This document shows, piece by piece, positions 26,883 through 37,363 of a DNA stretch of 64,000 bases; within the stretch, counting starts at the first letter, position 1, and every line of letters begins with the position of its first letter. The DNA is from Sphingomonas telluris. GTDB taxonomy: Bacteria; Pseudomonadota; Alphaproteobacteria; Sphingomonadales; Sphingomonadaceae. The stretch spans positions 372,001 to 436,000 of the forward strand of contig NZ_JAKZHW010000001.1 of NCBI RefSeq assembly GCF_022568775.1, in the 5' to 3' direction. The translations under genes and the position numbers were made by a program. Under the pieces are notes generated by a model. The model ran no database searches. It was not told where the DNA came from and saw only the letters and a list, made by a program, of their open reading frames with translations.

Positions 26883-27220
26883 TCGCTCGTCAGCTCGGTG
26901 CCCGCCGGCAGGTCGTAAGCCGCGACGTCATCGCCGAACGCGATGCCGAGCGAGCGAGTGTTCGGCTCATCGGAATGGTTGAAGTGGCGCCCGTTGTCGC
27001 CGCAGAGGACCCATAGCCTGAGATCGGCATGGAGCGTGGAATAGGTCCGCAGGAAGCTCTGCAGAAGCTCCGGCATGTCTTCGAGCTCGTCGTCCGAGAA
27101 GACGCGGTCGATGCGGCTGTCGAACCGCCAGATCAGTTGTCCTGCCCGGACCGGCTCGACCAGGAAAACGCCGATTCCGTGGATGTCGCTCGCGCGCAAT
27201 TCCGTCCTGACCATCAACAT
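26810..27220 (-). CDS. SET-domain protein methyltransferase
   Basis: 136 residues from the ATG at 27220, which has GGAG 6 bases upstream; a further ATG at 27214 is also possible. It contains the SET hallmarks GIGVF, FNHSDEPNT (the NHS-x-x-PN SAM-binding motif) and SDY near the C-terminus. Bacterial SET proteins methylate lysines on proteins. It completes the four-gene block with the ATP-grasp, diiron and NPPY-methyltransferase genes and overlaps the ATP-grasp gene tail to tail. Confidence 0.82.
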   Translation of the reverse strand: MLMVRTELRASDIHGIGVFLVEPVRAGQLIWRFDSRIDRVFSDDELEDMPELLQSFLRTYSTLHADLRLWVLCGDNGRHFNHSDEPNTRSLGIAFGDDVAAYDLPAGTELTSDYRTICDAMRLEGMDFIQPQSVNA

Positions 27221-27323
27221 ACGCAACTCCGTCGGCGCAGGTAAACGGCCTCTGGGCGGAAAGGTGCCCAGAGGTGCCAAAGGACAACTCAAATTGTTAA
27301 TCTTGTCGGGCTATTGCGAGCAT

Positions 27324-28937
27324 GTGTCCGAGGAGCGTCCGCAAAGTTCTACAGGCAGAGCCGCGAACGATGTCGCGCGCCACGACTGGGTCGTGCTTGG
27401 AACGGTCATTGCCGCCGTCGTCCTGCTAATCGGCAACGGCACTTCCTTTTTCCGCGAAATCAGCCGCGCGGAGATCCTGCTGGGCCCGGGCGTCCAGGTC
27501 GCTGCAATCGCTCTCACGCTGAACGTCGCGCTGCTTCTGTTCGGATGGCGGCGCTACGTCGACCTGCAGCATGAGACCGAGCGCCGCATCGACGGTGAAC
27601 GCCGCGCGGCAATTGCGGCTTCGACCGATCCGGTGACCGGGCTGCTCAACCGCAAGGGCTTCGCCGACGGCACCGAGGATTTGCGGGGCAGGGCGGCGAC
27701 GGCAGGCCTGTCACTGCTGATCATCTCGCTTCAGCTACATCGATTCCGCTCCGTCTACGACCGCCACGGCTACGACGTTGGCGACGCCATGCTTCGCGGC
27801 ATTTCGGCGACCATCCTCAAGGAGGTGCCGGGCCCGGCGGTCATCGCCCGCATTGGCGGCGACGAGTTCGCAATTGCCAGCGTAACGTCCGCTGACACTC
27901 GCGAGGAATCGCAGAAGCATATCGAAGCGCTGCTGCGCTCCGTGACCCGCCCATTCGAGATCGAGGGCAAAATGATCCAGGTCGGCGCGTTCGCCGGCAT
28001 GGCCCTCGCGCCTTGCGAGGACGTTCGCGTGCCCGACCTCCTTCGCCGCGCTGATATCGCGCTCGACCATGCGAAGACGGGCCGCTCGGCACGGCCGGTC
28101 TGGTTCGACGCGGCGATGGAACGTGCGCTGATGGCGCACGGGGAGATCGAGCAGGGCATCCGCTTCGGCCTCGAGCACGAGCAGTTCGTGCCCTTCTTCG
28201 AGCCGCAGGTGGATCTGAGGACCTGCGAGATCACCGGTTTCGAGGTTCTCGCGCGCTGGAGGCACCCTCTCGGCGGCCTCATCTCCCCCGACCAGTTCAT
28301 CCCGATCGCCGAGGAAATCGGGGTCATGGACCGGCTGTCCGAGCAGGTCATCCGAGCCGCTCTGTTCGCTGCTCGGGACTGGGACCCGTCGATCAAGATT
28401 TCGGTCAACATCTCGCCAACGCAGTTCGCGGACGGCTGGCTAGCCGAACGGATCGTCCGCATCCTGACCGAGACCTCGTTCCCGGCGGATCGTCTGGTCA
28501 TCGAGATCACCGAGAGTTCGATGCTCGGCGACATGGACCTCGCCAAGTCCATCGTCACCAGCCTCAAGAACCAGGGGATGAAGCTGGCGCTGGACGATTT
28601 CGGCACCGGCTTTTCGTCGCTGTCGCACCTGCGCTCGCTGCCGTTCGATTTGATCAAGATCGACCGTTCGTTCGTGACCAACATTCACGAGAGCGGCCAG
28701 AGCGCCGCCATCGTTCGTGCCGTCGTGACGCTGGCCGATGCGCTGAACGTGCCGATCCTCGTCGAAGGGATCGAGAACGAAGCGGCACATGCCGCCGTGC
28801 TCGCCATCGGCTGCTCGAGCGGGCAGGGCTGGTACTTCGGCAAGCCGATGGAAGCGGACCAGGCGGCCCAGCTGGTCGTCCGCCGCACCGCCGTGCCGGA
28901 AGCGCAGGCTTCTCAGTCGCCTTCCCGCGCGGCTTAA
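27324..28937 (+). CDS. Membrane GGDEF-EAL protein with degenerate GGDEF
   Basis: About 537 residues from the GTG at 27324 (an upstream ATG at 27075 would overlap the whole SET gene, so I reject it; TTG codons at 27294 and 27303 are possible). The layout equals the 16.4-18.0 kb paralogue, including LFGWRR. GGDEF is present, but the metal-binding DxDxF is replaced by QLHRF and the ND pair by YD, so cyclase activity is doubtful. The EAL signature is EVL, and the remaining catalytic blocks (VNISP, EITE, DDFGTG, KIDRSF, EGIEN) are intact, so phosphodiesterase activity is likely. Confidence 0.88.
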   Translation: MSEERPQSSTGRAANDVARHDWVVLGTVIAAVVLLIGNGTSFFREISRAEILLGPGVQVAAIALTLNVALLLFGWRRYVDLQHETERRIDGERRAAIAASTDPVTGLLNRKGFADGTEDLRGRAATAGLSLLIISLQLHRFRSVYDRHGYDVGDAMLRGISATILKEVPGPAVIARIGGDEFAIASVTSADTREESQKHIEALLRSVTRPFEIEGKMIQVGAFAGMALAPCEDVRVPDLLRRADIALDHAKTGRSARPVWFDAAMERALMAHGEIEQGIRFGLEHEQFVPFFEPQVDLRTCEITGFEVLARWRHPLGGLISPDQFIPIAEEIGVMDRLSEQVIRAALFAARDWDPSIKISVNISPTQFADGWLAERIVRILTETSFPADRLVIEITESSMLGDMDLAKSIVTSLKNQGMKLALDDFGTGFSSLSHLRSLPFDLIKIDRSFVTNIHESGQSAAIVRAVVTLADALNVPILVEGIENEAAHAAVLAIGCSSGQGWYFGKPMEADQAAQLVVRRTAVPEAQASQSPSRAA

Positions 28938-29043
28938 TCCCTAATCAACGACAGGTTCCCGGGCGTCCCGTTACGGAACGGGCGGAGCAAGCGCGTCGAA
29001 AGTGGAGTTGTGCGCATGGTTAAATCCACTTTAAGAATTGGCC

Positions 29044-29217
29044 ATGCGAATGCTGAAACCTGTGATTGCGTTAGACCCGCGCCTCTTCGGAAGGCGCTTC
29101 CCGGGATTCATCCTCGGCAGCCCCGAGGAGCCGAGCTGGGCAATCAGCGACGACCTGAAGCTGTTCGCATCGACCTTTGCTGCGGGATTCCTGTTCGTTT
29201 CGGTCCTGATTCTCTGA
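29044..29217 (+). CDS. Small hypothetical membrane protein (57 aa)
   Basis: Starts at the ATG at 29044 or 29050. A soluble N-terminal half is followed by ISDDLKLFASTFAAGF and LFVSVLIL, a single C-terminal span. The layout, with a conserved-looking DDLKLF before the helix, is one I associate with small sphingomonad membrane proteins. Confidence 0.55.
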   Translation: MRMLKPVIALDPRLFGRRFPGFILGSPEEPSWAISDDLKLFASTFAAGFLFVSVLIL

Positions 29218-29267
29218 CCGCTCGACCAATCTAAGATTACTAGATCGGCCCCTCAGTTGGGGGGACG

Positions 29268-29387
29268 ATGATGTTGCGTAGGTTTTGGCGATTGCTGACT
29301 TCGCCGAGCGCAAAATGCTCTTGGTGCGGCAAGCCGCTAATCGGAAACGATCATTCTGACTGCGCTCAAGACCAGGCCATGCATTAA
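29268..29387 (+). CDS. Tiny zinc-ribbon-like protein (39 aa)
   Basis: Tandem ATG codons at 29268 and 29271 follow GGGGGG at a good spacing. The product has a basic, aromatic N-terminus and CSWCGKPL with a third cysteine (SDCAQD), resembling a half zinc ribbon. It overlaps the MFS transporter stop tail to tail by 4 bases. Confidence 0.45.
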   Translation: MMLRRFWRLLTSPSAKCSWCGKPLIGNDHSDCAQDQAMH

Positions 29388-30694
29388 TCGCAGGCCAAAT
29401 GGAGCTTCCAGCCTAGCCAAGCCGCGATGACGCTTCCGAGCGCAACCAGGAACAGGGTCTGCGCGACCGAGAAGCCCACCAGCACGAGTCCGGTCAGCAT
29501 CAGCGTCGCGAGCACCATCGCGCCTGAATTGACGATGTTGTTCGCGGCCACCGTGCGGGCCGTTTCCGACTTCGGGACGGTTGTGGTCAGGAATGCGTAG
29601 AGCGGCACGACGAACATGCCGCCCGCAATCGCAACGCCGAGAAGGTCCAGCACGACCGCCCAGGCCAGCGGGTGGCGGAGGAATTCGCGGAAGGTGACGA
29701 GTTCAGTCGACGCCGGCCAGTTGCGGGTAAGCCAGAAAAGCAACAGTACGAATATGCCCATCAGCAGCGCTGAGCTGGGCGCGAACCTCGCCGACACGCG
29801 GCCCTTCAGCATGCGGTTGATGGCAACGGAGCCGATGGCCACGCCAACGGAGAAAACGGCGAGAAACAGCGTCGCGACGCCCTGGTCGCCGTAGAAGACG
29901 TTCTTCACGAGCGGCGGGAATTGGGCCGCGAGGACGGCGCCCATCGCCCAGAAGAAGCTGATCGCGAGGATCGCAAGGAAGAGGCGGCGTACGTGCAGAG
30001 TCGCGCTGACCAGCGTCACCGAGGCTCGAATGATGTGCCAGTCCATGCCACGGTGAGGGTAGCCGGGAATTTCCGCATCGTCGGCGGGTGGAGCAGCGGG
30101 CACGAAGCCGCCCGCGACGCGGCCGATGAGCGCAACCGCCAGCACCCCGACCGCCGCCCACTCGGCATGATAGCTGCCGTCGGATCTCTGATGCACAAGA
30201 AGACCGCCGAAGATCGTGCCGCACAGGATGGCGATGTAGGTGCCCGCTTCCACGAGTCCGGTACCGCCGAGCACCTCGTCCTTGGTGAGATGCTGCGGAA
30301 GGATCGCGTATTTGATCGGCCCGAAGAAGGTCGAATGCACACCCATCGCTGTCAGGGCGATGAGTAGCAGCGGGACGTTCTGCAGCAGGAGGCCCGCCGC
30401 GCCGAAGATCATGATCGCGATCTCCACGCTCTTCACGATGCGGACGATGCGCGCCTTGTCGAGCGCGTCGGCAAGTTGGCCGGAAAGCGCCGACAGCAGG
30501 AAGAAGGGCAGGATGAAGAGGCCGCCGGCGATGGCGCTGAACGTCGCCTCCTGCTCGGCATTGCGGTAGATCCCGTAGATGACGAGCAGCACCATCGAGG
30601 TGCGGAAAAGGTTGTCGTTGAAGGCGCCGAGGAACTGCGTCGTGAAGATTGGCAGGAAGCGGCGGGTTCGCAGGAGGTGAAGAGAGTCCTGCAT
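29384..30694 (-). CDS. MFS transporter, LplT-like
   Basis: 436 residues with about twelve hydrophobic spans. The N-terminus (FLPIFTTQFLGAFNDNLFR) is the signature of the lysophospholipid transporter group that flips lysophospholipids to the inner leaflet for re-acylation. The FFGPIKYAILPQHL motif is also typical of this group. The usual acyltransferase fusion or partner is not present. Its head-to-head position with pgsA fits a phospholipid role. Confidence 0.85.
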   Translation of the reverse strand: MQDSLHLLRTRRFLPIFTTQFLGAFNDNLFRTSMVLLVIYGIYRNAEQEATFSAIAGGLFILPFFLLSALSGQLADALDKARIVRIVKSVEIAIMIFGAAGLLLQNVPLLLIALTAMGVHSTFFGPIKYAILPQHLTKDEVLGGTGLVEAGTYIAILCGTIFGGLLVHQRSDGSYHAEWAAVGVLAVALIGRVAGGFVPAAPPADDAEIPGYPHRGMDWHIIRASVTLVSATLHVRRLFLAILAISFFWAMGAVLAAQFPPLVKNVFYGDQGVATLFLAVFSVGVAIGSVAINRMLKGRVSARFAPSSALLMGIFVLLLFWLTRNWPASTELVTFREFLRHPLAWAVVLDLLGVAIAGGMFVVPLYAFLTTTVPKSETARTVAANNIVNSGAMVLATLMLTGLVLVGFSVAQTLFLVALGSVIAAWLGWKLHLACD

Positions 30695-30857
30695 CAGAAC
30701 GCTCGCGGCGACGGTAAAGTCCGCGTGAATAACATTAGGTCCGGTGGGCCCTCGGCTGCCGCAATTGCCGAAAACCCTTAGCGACTGCCGCGCCTCCTAC
30801 AAGCGCAGGATCGCCATGACTTTTGCCAATTCGTCGCATTGGCTAAGCAGGTTGCCA

Positions 30858-31427
30858 ATGTTGTCCGTGCCGAACCTGCTGACGCTGTCGCGAATCCTCG
30901 CCGTGCCCTTGCTCGTCTTCCTTCTGTGGAAGCCGGCGCCATGGGACTATGCGATCACCTTCGTCCTCTACTGCATCGTCGGGATCACCGATTATTTCGA
31001 CGGCTACCTGGCGCGCGCGCAGGGGCTGACTTCGCGGCTAGGGCAGTTCCTCGATCCGATCGCGGACAAGATCATGGTCGCGGCGGTGCTGGTCATGCTG
31101 ATGGCGAGCCGCAAGGCGGACGGCGATGCGCCGATTATCGAGAATTGGTCTGTCATCCCGGCGCTCGTCATCCTGCTGCGCGAGATCATGGTTTCGGGCC
31201 TGCGCGAGTTTCTGGCCGAACTGAAGGTGCTTGTCCCCGTAAGTGCGCTCGCCAAGTGGAAGACGACCTTCCAGCTCGTCGCGCTCGGCGCCCTGATCCT
31301 CGGCGGAGCCTTCCCGGCGCAGCACTGGATTCATCTCACCGGGATCGGCTGCCTCTGGGTCGCGGCGGCGCTCACCCTCGTCACCGGCTGGGATTATCTG
31401 CGCGTCGGCCTGAAGCACATGGACTGA
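30858..31427 (+). CDS. pgsA: CDP-diacylglycerol-glycerol-3-phosphate 3-phosphatidyltransferase
   Basis: This membrane enzyme makes phosphatidylglycerol phosphate from CDP-diacylglycerol and glycerol 3-phosphate. It begins MLSVPNLLTLSRI, typical for PgsA, and carries the complete CDP-alcohol phosphotransferase motif: D, two residues, DG, two residues, AR, eight residues, G, three residues, D, three residues, D (DYFDGYLAR through QFLDPIAD). An in-frame ATG at 30816 with a good ribosome site would add 14 residues. Confidence 0.93.
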   Translation: MLSVPNLLTLSRILAVPLLVFLLWKPAPWDYAITFVLYCIVGITDYFDGYLARAQGLTSRLGQFLDPIADKIMVAAVLVMLMASRKADGDAPIIENWSVIPALVILLREIMVSGLREFLAELKVLVPVSALAKWKTTFQLVALGALILGGAFPAQHWIHLTGIGCLWVAAALTLVTGWDYLRVGLKHMD

Positions 31428-31514
31428 GGTTCTGACGAGAACCTGACACTAATCGATTTTCCCATTGTTACTGACAAAGATTCATCGTTTCCGCCGTTCA
31501 GCGAGCGAGCCTAG

Positions 31515-33797
<2,283 letters not shown>

Positions 33798-33806
33798 GGC
33801 TTCGGT

Positions 33807-33853
33807 CGCCGCGGCGGGACGTCACTCCCCACCCCCCCCCGCCCGCCGCGGCG
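33807..33853 (+). terminator. 12-bp perfect inverted repeat after katG
   Basis: CGCCGCGGCGGG at 33807-33818 and CCCGCCGCGGCG at 33842-33853 are perfect inverted repeats. The 23-base loop includes a run of nine C. It lies 9 bases after the katG stop. There is no T-run, so any termination would be unusual. Confidence 0.5.
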
Positions 33854-33883
33854 GCCGATGACGTGTTGGGAAGGGAGAGCCCA

Positions 33884-34171
33884 ATGCATAAGTCGGAGAT
33901 CAACGGCCTCGATCCGACGAGGCAATATTGGGTGCCCGCGGTCGTGGCACCGCACCGGGACTGGATTGCGGCGCGCGGCTGTCGCTCCGGCGCGCGCTAT
34001 CTCGTCGACGGACGAACGCTGCGGGCGAACCGCGACAGCTTCCCGGCCTTCGACAGCCAGCTCACTTGCCTCAAATGGATTATGAAGAACCGCGCCCGGC
34101 TTAACCGGACGCTGCCTGAGGCTCGCGTTCGGGCCGTGGCACTCGATCGCTGGCTTCTAGGCCTGGAATAA
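33884..34171 (+). CDS. Hypothetical protein between katG and oxyR
   Basis: 95 residues from the ATG at 33884, with GGGAGAG upstream. The sequence is basic and aromatic (RQYWVPAVVAPHRDW, LTCLKWIMKNRARL). Its last 71 bases overlap the oxyR 3' end on the other strand. No family recognised. Position inside the peroxide cluster is the only clue to function. Confidence 0.6.
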   Translation: MHKSEINGLDPTRQYWVPAVVAPHRDWIAARGCRSGARYLVDGRTLRANRDSFPAFDSQLTCLKWIMKNRARLNRTLPEARVRAVALDRWLLGLE

Positions 34172-35072
34172 CGTCCTTCACGATTTTGCGGAGCGTGTCC
34201 GCGAGCAGCTGGAATTCCTCTTCGCGCGGGCTCGAACGGCGCCAGATCAAGGCCACGCGGCGGAAGCCGTGATCCGACTTCAACGGCCGAGCATCGACGC
34301 GAGTCCCGTCGAGGATGCCGGCGTCGATCGCCATGGCAGGGACGAAGGTCAGGCCGAGGCCATTGTCGACCATCTGCACGAGCGTGTGGAGCGAGGTGCC
34401 TAGCATCGCGGCTTCGGCGCGCAGCTCCGGCCGGTTGCAGGCGGACAGCGCGTGGTCCTTCAGGCAGTGGCCGTCCTCGAGCATGAGCAGCCGGTTCTCG
34501 TCGATCTTGCCGGGATCGATGGTCGGTTCCGGAGGCGCCTCGCCACGCGGGAAGGCGACGTAGAGGCGGTCGTCGAACAGCGGCGCCTTGTCGACGTCGC
34601 CGCATGCGAAGGGGAGGGCGAGCAGCACGCAGTCGAGCTGCCCGCGCTGCAGCGCCTCGCAAGCGGCCTGGCTGGTCTCCTCGCGCAGGAAGAGCTTCAG
34701 GTTTGGCCACTGGTCGCGCAGGCGCGGCAGCATCGCCGGGAGCAAGAAAGGCGCGATGGTAGGGATGACCCCCAGCCGCAACTCCCCGTGCAGCGGCTTG
34801 CCTTCCGCCCGCGCCATGTCGCTGAGCTCTTCCGCCTCGCGAAGGACGCGCAGTGCCTTTTCCGCGATCCGCGCCCCGAGCGGGGTGAAACGGACCACTC
34901 GGCGGGTGCGTTCGACGAGGGTCACGCCAAGCAGGTTTTCCACCTCGCGAAGGCCAGCGGACAAAGTGGACTGCGTGACGAAGCAGGCCTCCGCGGCCTT
35001 GCCGAAATGACCGTGCTGGCGAAGCGCTACGAGGTACTGGAGCTGCTTGATCGTGGGGAGATGAACGGTCAT
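34101..35072 (-). CDS. oxyR: Hydrogen-peroxide sensor OxyR (LysR family)
   Basis: A LysR-type activator. Residues 1-60 form a winged helix-turn-helix (GHFGKAAEACFVTQSTLSAG). The effector domain contains GHCLKDHALSAC, the two redox cysteines spaced C-x8-C exactly as Cys199 and Cys208 in E. coli OxyR. I chose the ATG at 35072; an ATG at 35084 is in frame. It is divergent from ahpC across 121 bases and convergent with the small gene after katG, so it probably controls both katG and ahpCD. Confidence 0.93.
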   Translation of the reverse strand: MTVHLPTIKQLQYLVALRQHGHFGKAAEACFVTQSTLSAGLREVENLLGVTLVERTRRVVRFTPLGARIAEKALRVLREAEELSDMARAEGKPLHGELRLGVIPTIAPFLLPAMLPRLRDQWPNLKLFLREETSQAACEALQRGQLDCVLLALPFACGDVDKAPLFDDRLYVAFPRGEAPPEPTIDPGKIDENRLLMLEDGHCLKDHALSACNRPELRAEAAMLGTSLHTLVQMVDNGLGLTFVPAMAIDAGILDGTRVDARPLKSDHGFRRVALIWRRSSPREEEFQLLADTLRKIVKDVIPGLEASDRVPRPEREPQAASG

Positions 35073-35120
35073 CGATAAATCCAATCAATCCAATCGATAT
35101 AATCGACTTGAACGATTGAG
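35071..35120. promoter_or_regulatory. Candidate OxyR operator between oxyR and ahpC
   Basis: The oxyR-ahpC gap has ATCGAT at 35071-35076 and again at 35093-35098, followed by AATCGA at 35101 and ACGATT near 35112. The regularly spaced ATCGAT-like half sites are suited to a LysR tetramer. The first overlaps the oxyR start, consistent with autoregulation. This is motif reading, not a proven site. Confidence 0.5.
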
Positions 35121-35193
35121 GCCAGCTTCCTAGATGCCGCGGTGCAACACGAGATCACTGCAGTGCAACAAGCGTAATCGTAAGGAGAATTGA

Positions 35194-35736
35194 ATGCTGA
35201 CCGTTGGTGACAAGCTTCCCGCCATCAAGGTTCCCGTCCAGCAGGGTACCTCGGCGCTTCCTGCCGGCGAGACGCTCGACCTCGGCCAGAGCAATGGCCG
35301 CTGGAAGATCCTCTTTTACTGGCCGAAGGACTTCACCTTCGTCTGCCCGACCGAGATCCAGGGCTATGGCGAGCTGAAGAGCGACTTCGCCGACCGCGAC
35401 GCCGACCTGATCGGCGCGTCGACGGACACGGACTTCGTCCACTTCGCATGGCGCAAGTCGGACGAGCGCCTGGCCGCCGCGGACTTCCCGTGGATCGCCG
35501 ACAACAAGAAGGAGCTCGCTGAAGCTCTCGGCATTCTCGCCAAGGACGAGGGCGTCGCCTTCCGCGCCACCTTCATCATCGACCCGGACAATGTGATCCG
35601 GCATGTCACGGTCAACGGCCTCAACGTCGGCCGCAACCCGCAGGAGACGCTTCGCATCCTCGACGCGCTCCAGACCGACGAGCTGTGCCCGTGCAACTGG
35701 TCGCAGGGAGAAGAGGTGCTGCGCCCGGCGGCTTAG
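35194..35736 (+). CDS. ahpC: Peroxiredoxin (alkyl hydroperoxide reductase C)
   Basis: 180 residues. The peroxidatic Cys51 sits in DFTFVCPTE, and the C-terminal CPC (residues 165 and 167) supplies the resolving cysteine. The short, AhpD-linked AhpC type uses AhpD in place of AhpF, which matches the ahpD gene just downstream. AAGGAG lies upstream of the ATG. Confidence 0.95.
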   Translation: MLTVGDKLPAIKVPVQQGTSALPAGETLDLGQSNGRWKILFYWPKDFTFVCPTEIQGYGELKSDFADRDADLIGASTDTDFVHFAWRKSDERLAAADFPWIADNKKELAEALGILAKDEGVAFRATFIIDPDNVIRHVTVNGLNVGRNPQETLRILDALQTDELCPCNWSQGEEVLRPAA

Positions 35737-35767
35737 CCCCCTTGCCGCTGCTCGCAGCAGACCTCTC

Positions 35768-35798
35768 GGGGCGCGGAGACTCGCCGTTTCCGCGCCCC
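35768..35798 (+). terminator. Stem-loop between ahpC and ahpD
   Basis: GGGGCGCGGA at 35768-35777 and TCCGCGCCCC at 35789-35798 form a perfect 10-base stem, followed by AAATTTATCC. It may partly terminate transcription after ahpC and so keep ahpD expression lower. Confidence 0.65.
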
Positions 35799-35827
35799 AA
35801 ATTTATCCGATGCAGGAGTTTGAATTC

Positions 35828-36346
35828 ATGTCCCTCAAGGCATTCGCCGACGCGCTTCCCGAATACGCCAAGGACCTGCGGCTGAACCTGTCGTCGATCC
35901 TCAACGACCAGACGCTTGGCGAAGAGCGCAAGAACGGGCTACTCCTCTCCTGCGCGCACGGCTCCGGATACAAGCCGCTGGTCGATGCCGCGGAGGCGGA
36001 GATCGAAGGCAAGCTGGACGAGAAGGTCGCCAACGCGGCGCGCGGTGCGGCGGCGCTGATGGCGATGAACAACGTCTACTACCGCTTCGTGCACCTGGTC
36101 GCGAACCCCGAATACGGCACGATGCCGGCGAAGCTGCGCATGAACCTGATCGGCAGCCACGGAATCGCCAAGGAAGACTTCGAGCTGTTCAGTATCGCCG
36201 TCTCCGCCATGAACGGCTGCGGCATGTGCATCGAGAGCCACGAGCGCGTGCTCCTGCAGCATGGCGTGAAGCCGGAAACGATCCAGTCGGCCGTGCGCAT
36301 CGGCGCAGTGCTGAAGGCCGTCGCCACGGTACACGCTACGCTTTAG
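35828..36346 (+). CDS. ahpD: Alkylhydroperoxidase AhpD
   Basis: 172 residues from the ATG at 35828 with GCAGGAG upstream. The catalytic pair is Cys131 and Cys134 (NGCGMCIESHE), matching the Mycobacterium positions. AhpD reduces AhpC, passing electrons from dihydrolipoamide-linked proteins in known systems. It belongs to the OxyR-controlled cluster. Confidence 0.93.
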   Translation: MSLKAFADALPEYAKDLRLNLSSILNDQTLGEERKNGLLLSCAHGSGYKPLVDAAEAEIEGKLDEKVANAARGAAALMAMNNVYYRFVHLVANPEYGTMPAKLRMNLIGSHGIAKEDFELFSIAVSAMNGCGMCIESHERVLLQHGVKPETIQSAVRIGAVLKAVATVHATL

Positions 36347-36358
36347 GCAGTCCGCCTT

Positions 36359-36385
36359 TGACCCATTGCGGACATTAGGCCGCGA
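36359..36385 (-). repeat. Dispersed repeat unit
   Basis: GACCCATTGCGGACATTAGG is the reverse-strand form of the AATGGGTC-type repeat. Another unit, TTTCCACCCATTGCGGACA, lies at about 36740-36760. Confidence 0.5.
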
Positions 36386-36399
36386 GAACTTCGCGACAC

Positions 36400-36594
36400 T
36401 TACCCTTTGAGAATGCCGTAAGTGCCGAACGTGATGGCCGCCAAGCCGATCACGGCGACGGCGCTTGAGAGGAGGGCAAAGCCTTCGAGACGCCGCGCAT
36501 AGCCGCGCTTACGGCCGCGCAGTCCAGCGACGACCATCAGCACGCCCAGAAAGAGCGCCAAAGCGCTCCCAACATCATATGGATCGACACCCAC
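36400..36594 (-). CDS. Small predicted membrane protein
   Basis: 64 residues from the GTG at 36594, preceded by GCGAGG at 6 bases. Two hydrophobic spans (ALALFLGVLMVVAGL and FALLSSAVAVIGLAAI) are separated by a basic loop. The frame is open further upstream, but that part is the dispersed repeat and is not coding. Function unknown. Confidence 0.55.
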   Translation of the reverse strand: MGVDPYDVGSALALFLGVLMVVAGLRGRKRGYARRLEGFALLSSAVAVIGLAAITFGTYGILKG

Positions 36595-36844
36595 GAGATA
36601 CCTCGCTTGCCAGGCAACAACGTTGGGACGGCCGGAAGGCTGCGACACCTGCGAGAATTTCACCCTGTTTCGGGACCTCGTGCCTTCGAGAGTTCCGATC
36701 GTCTTCGATTTCTGAGGCTGGGCGATGGGGTTTAGTGGCAGCTTTCCACCCATTGCGGACACGGGCCAGCCCGCCATAGAGGGTGTCTACTGCCGGACGC
36801 TTCGACATCCGGTGATCTAACGGTTCGCGAGCGAGGAAACGGCC

Positions 36845-37360
36845 ATGGACTTCAACATGTGGACTGCTTCGGTGCCGGTGTTCGTGAACACGCTGACCGA
36901 CATGCGTGCATGGCTCGACAAGGCGGCCGCGGAGAAGGACGAGGCAGTGCTGCTCGAAGCGAGGCTCGCGCCCGACATGAGACCCTTGCCGGCGCAGTAT
37001 CAGATGGCCTCGGACTCGGCGAAGAATGCGCTCGCTCGGCTGACGGGAACCGAGGCGCCCTCAATGCCCGACACGGAACAGAGCTTCGCCGACCTGCGGG
37101 AGCGCTGCGACAAGACGATCGCTTTTCTCAACGGCTTCGACGCGGCATCGCTCACCGGCAGCGAGGCGCGCGAAGTCGAGCTCAAATTCCCCAACGGCCA
37201 AGGCTATCGATGGACCGGCGCGGAGTACCTGACCGGTTTTGCGCTTCCCAATTTCTTCTTTCACGCGACGACCGCCTACGCGATCCTGCGCAATGCCGGC
37301 GTGTCGCTGGGCAAGCCCGATTTCCTCCAGCATCTCGGCCCGCCCAGCATCACGGCCTAA
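36845..37360 (+). CDS. DUF1993 family protein
   Basis: 171 residues, helical, with a DinB-like four-helix layout. The sequence has MWTASVPVFVNTLTDMRAWL at the N-terminus and LPNFFFHATTAYAILRNAGV near the end, as in DUF1993 proteins. GAGGAAA precedes the ATG. The small gene downstream begins 4 bases after the stop, so the two are probably co-transcribed. Enzymatic role unknown. Confidence 0.8.
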   Translation: MDFNMWTASVPVFVNTLTDMRAWLDKAAAEKDEAVLLEARLAPDMRPLPAQYQMASDSAKNALARLTGTEAPSMPDTEQSFADLRERCDKTIAFLNGFDAASLTGSEAREVELKFPNGQGYRWTGAEYLTGFALPNFFFHATTAYAILRNAGVSLGKPDFLQHLGPPSITA

Positions 37361-37363
37361 GCC

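Noticed and set aside
27075..27323. N-terminal extension of the second GGDEF-EAL gene
   Set aside because: It would overlap the entire 5' half of the SET gene on the other strand, and its sequence is not protein-like. The paralogue has the shorter form.
35603..35827. N-terminal extension of ahpD into ahpC
   Set aside because: It is a frame-shifted read of the ahpC end. A ribosome site and family start exist at 35828.
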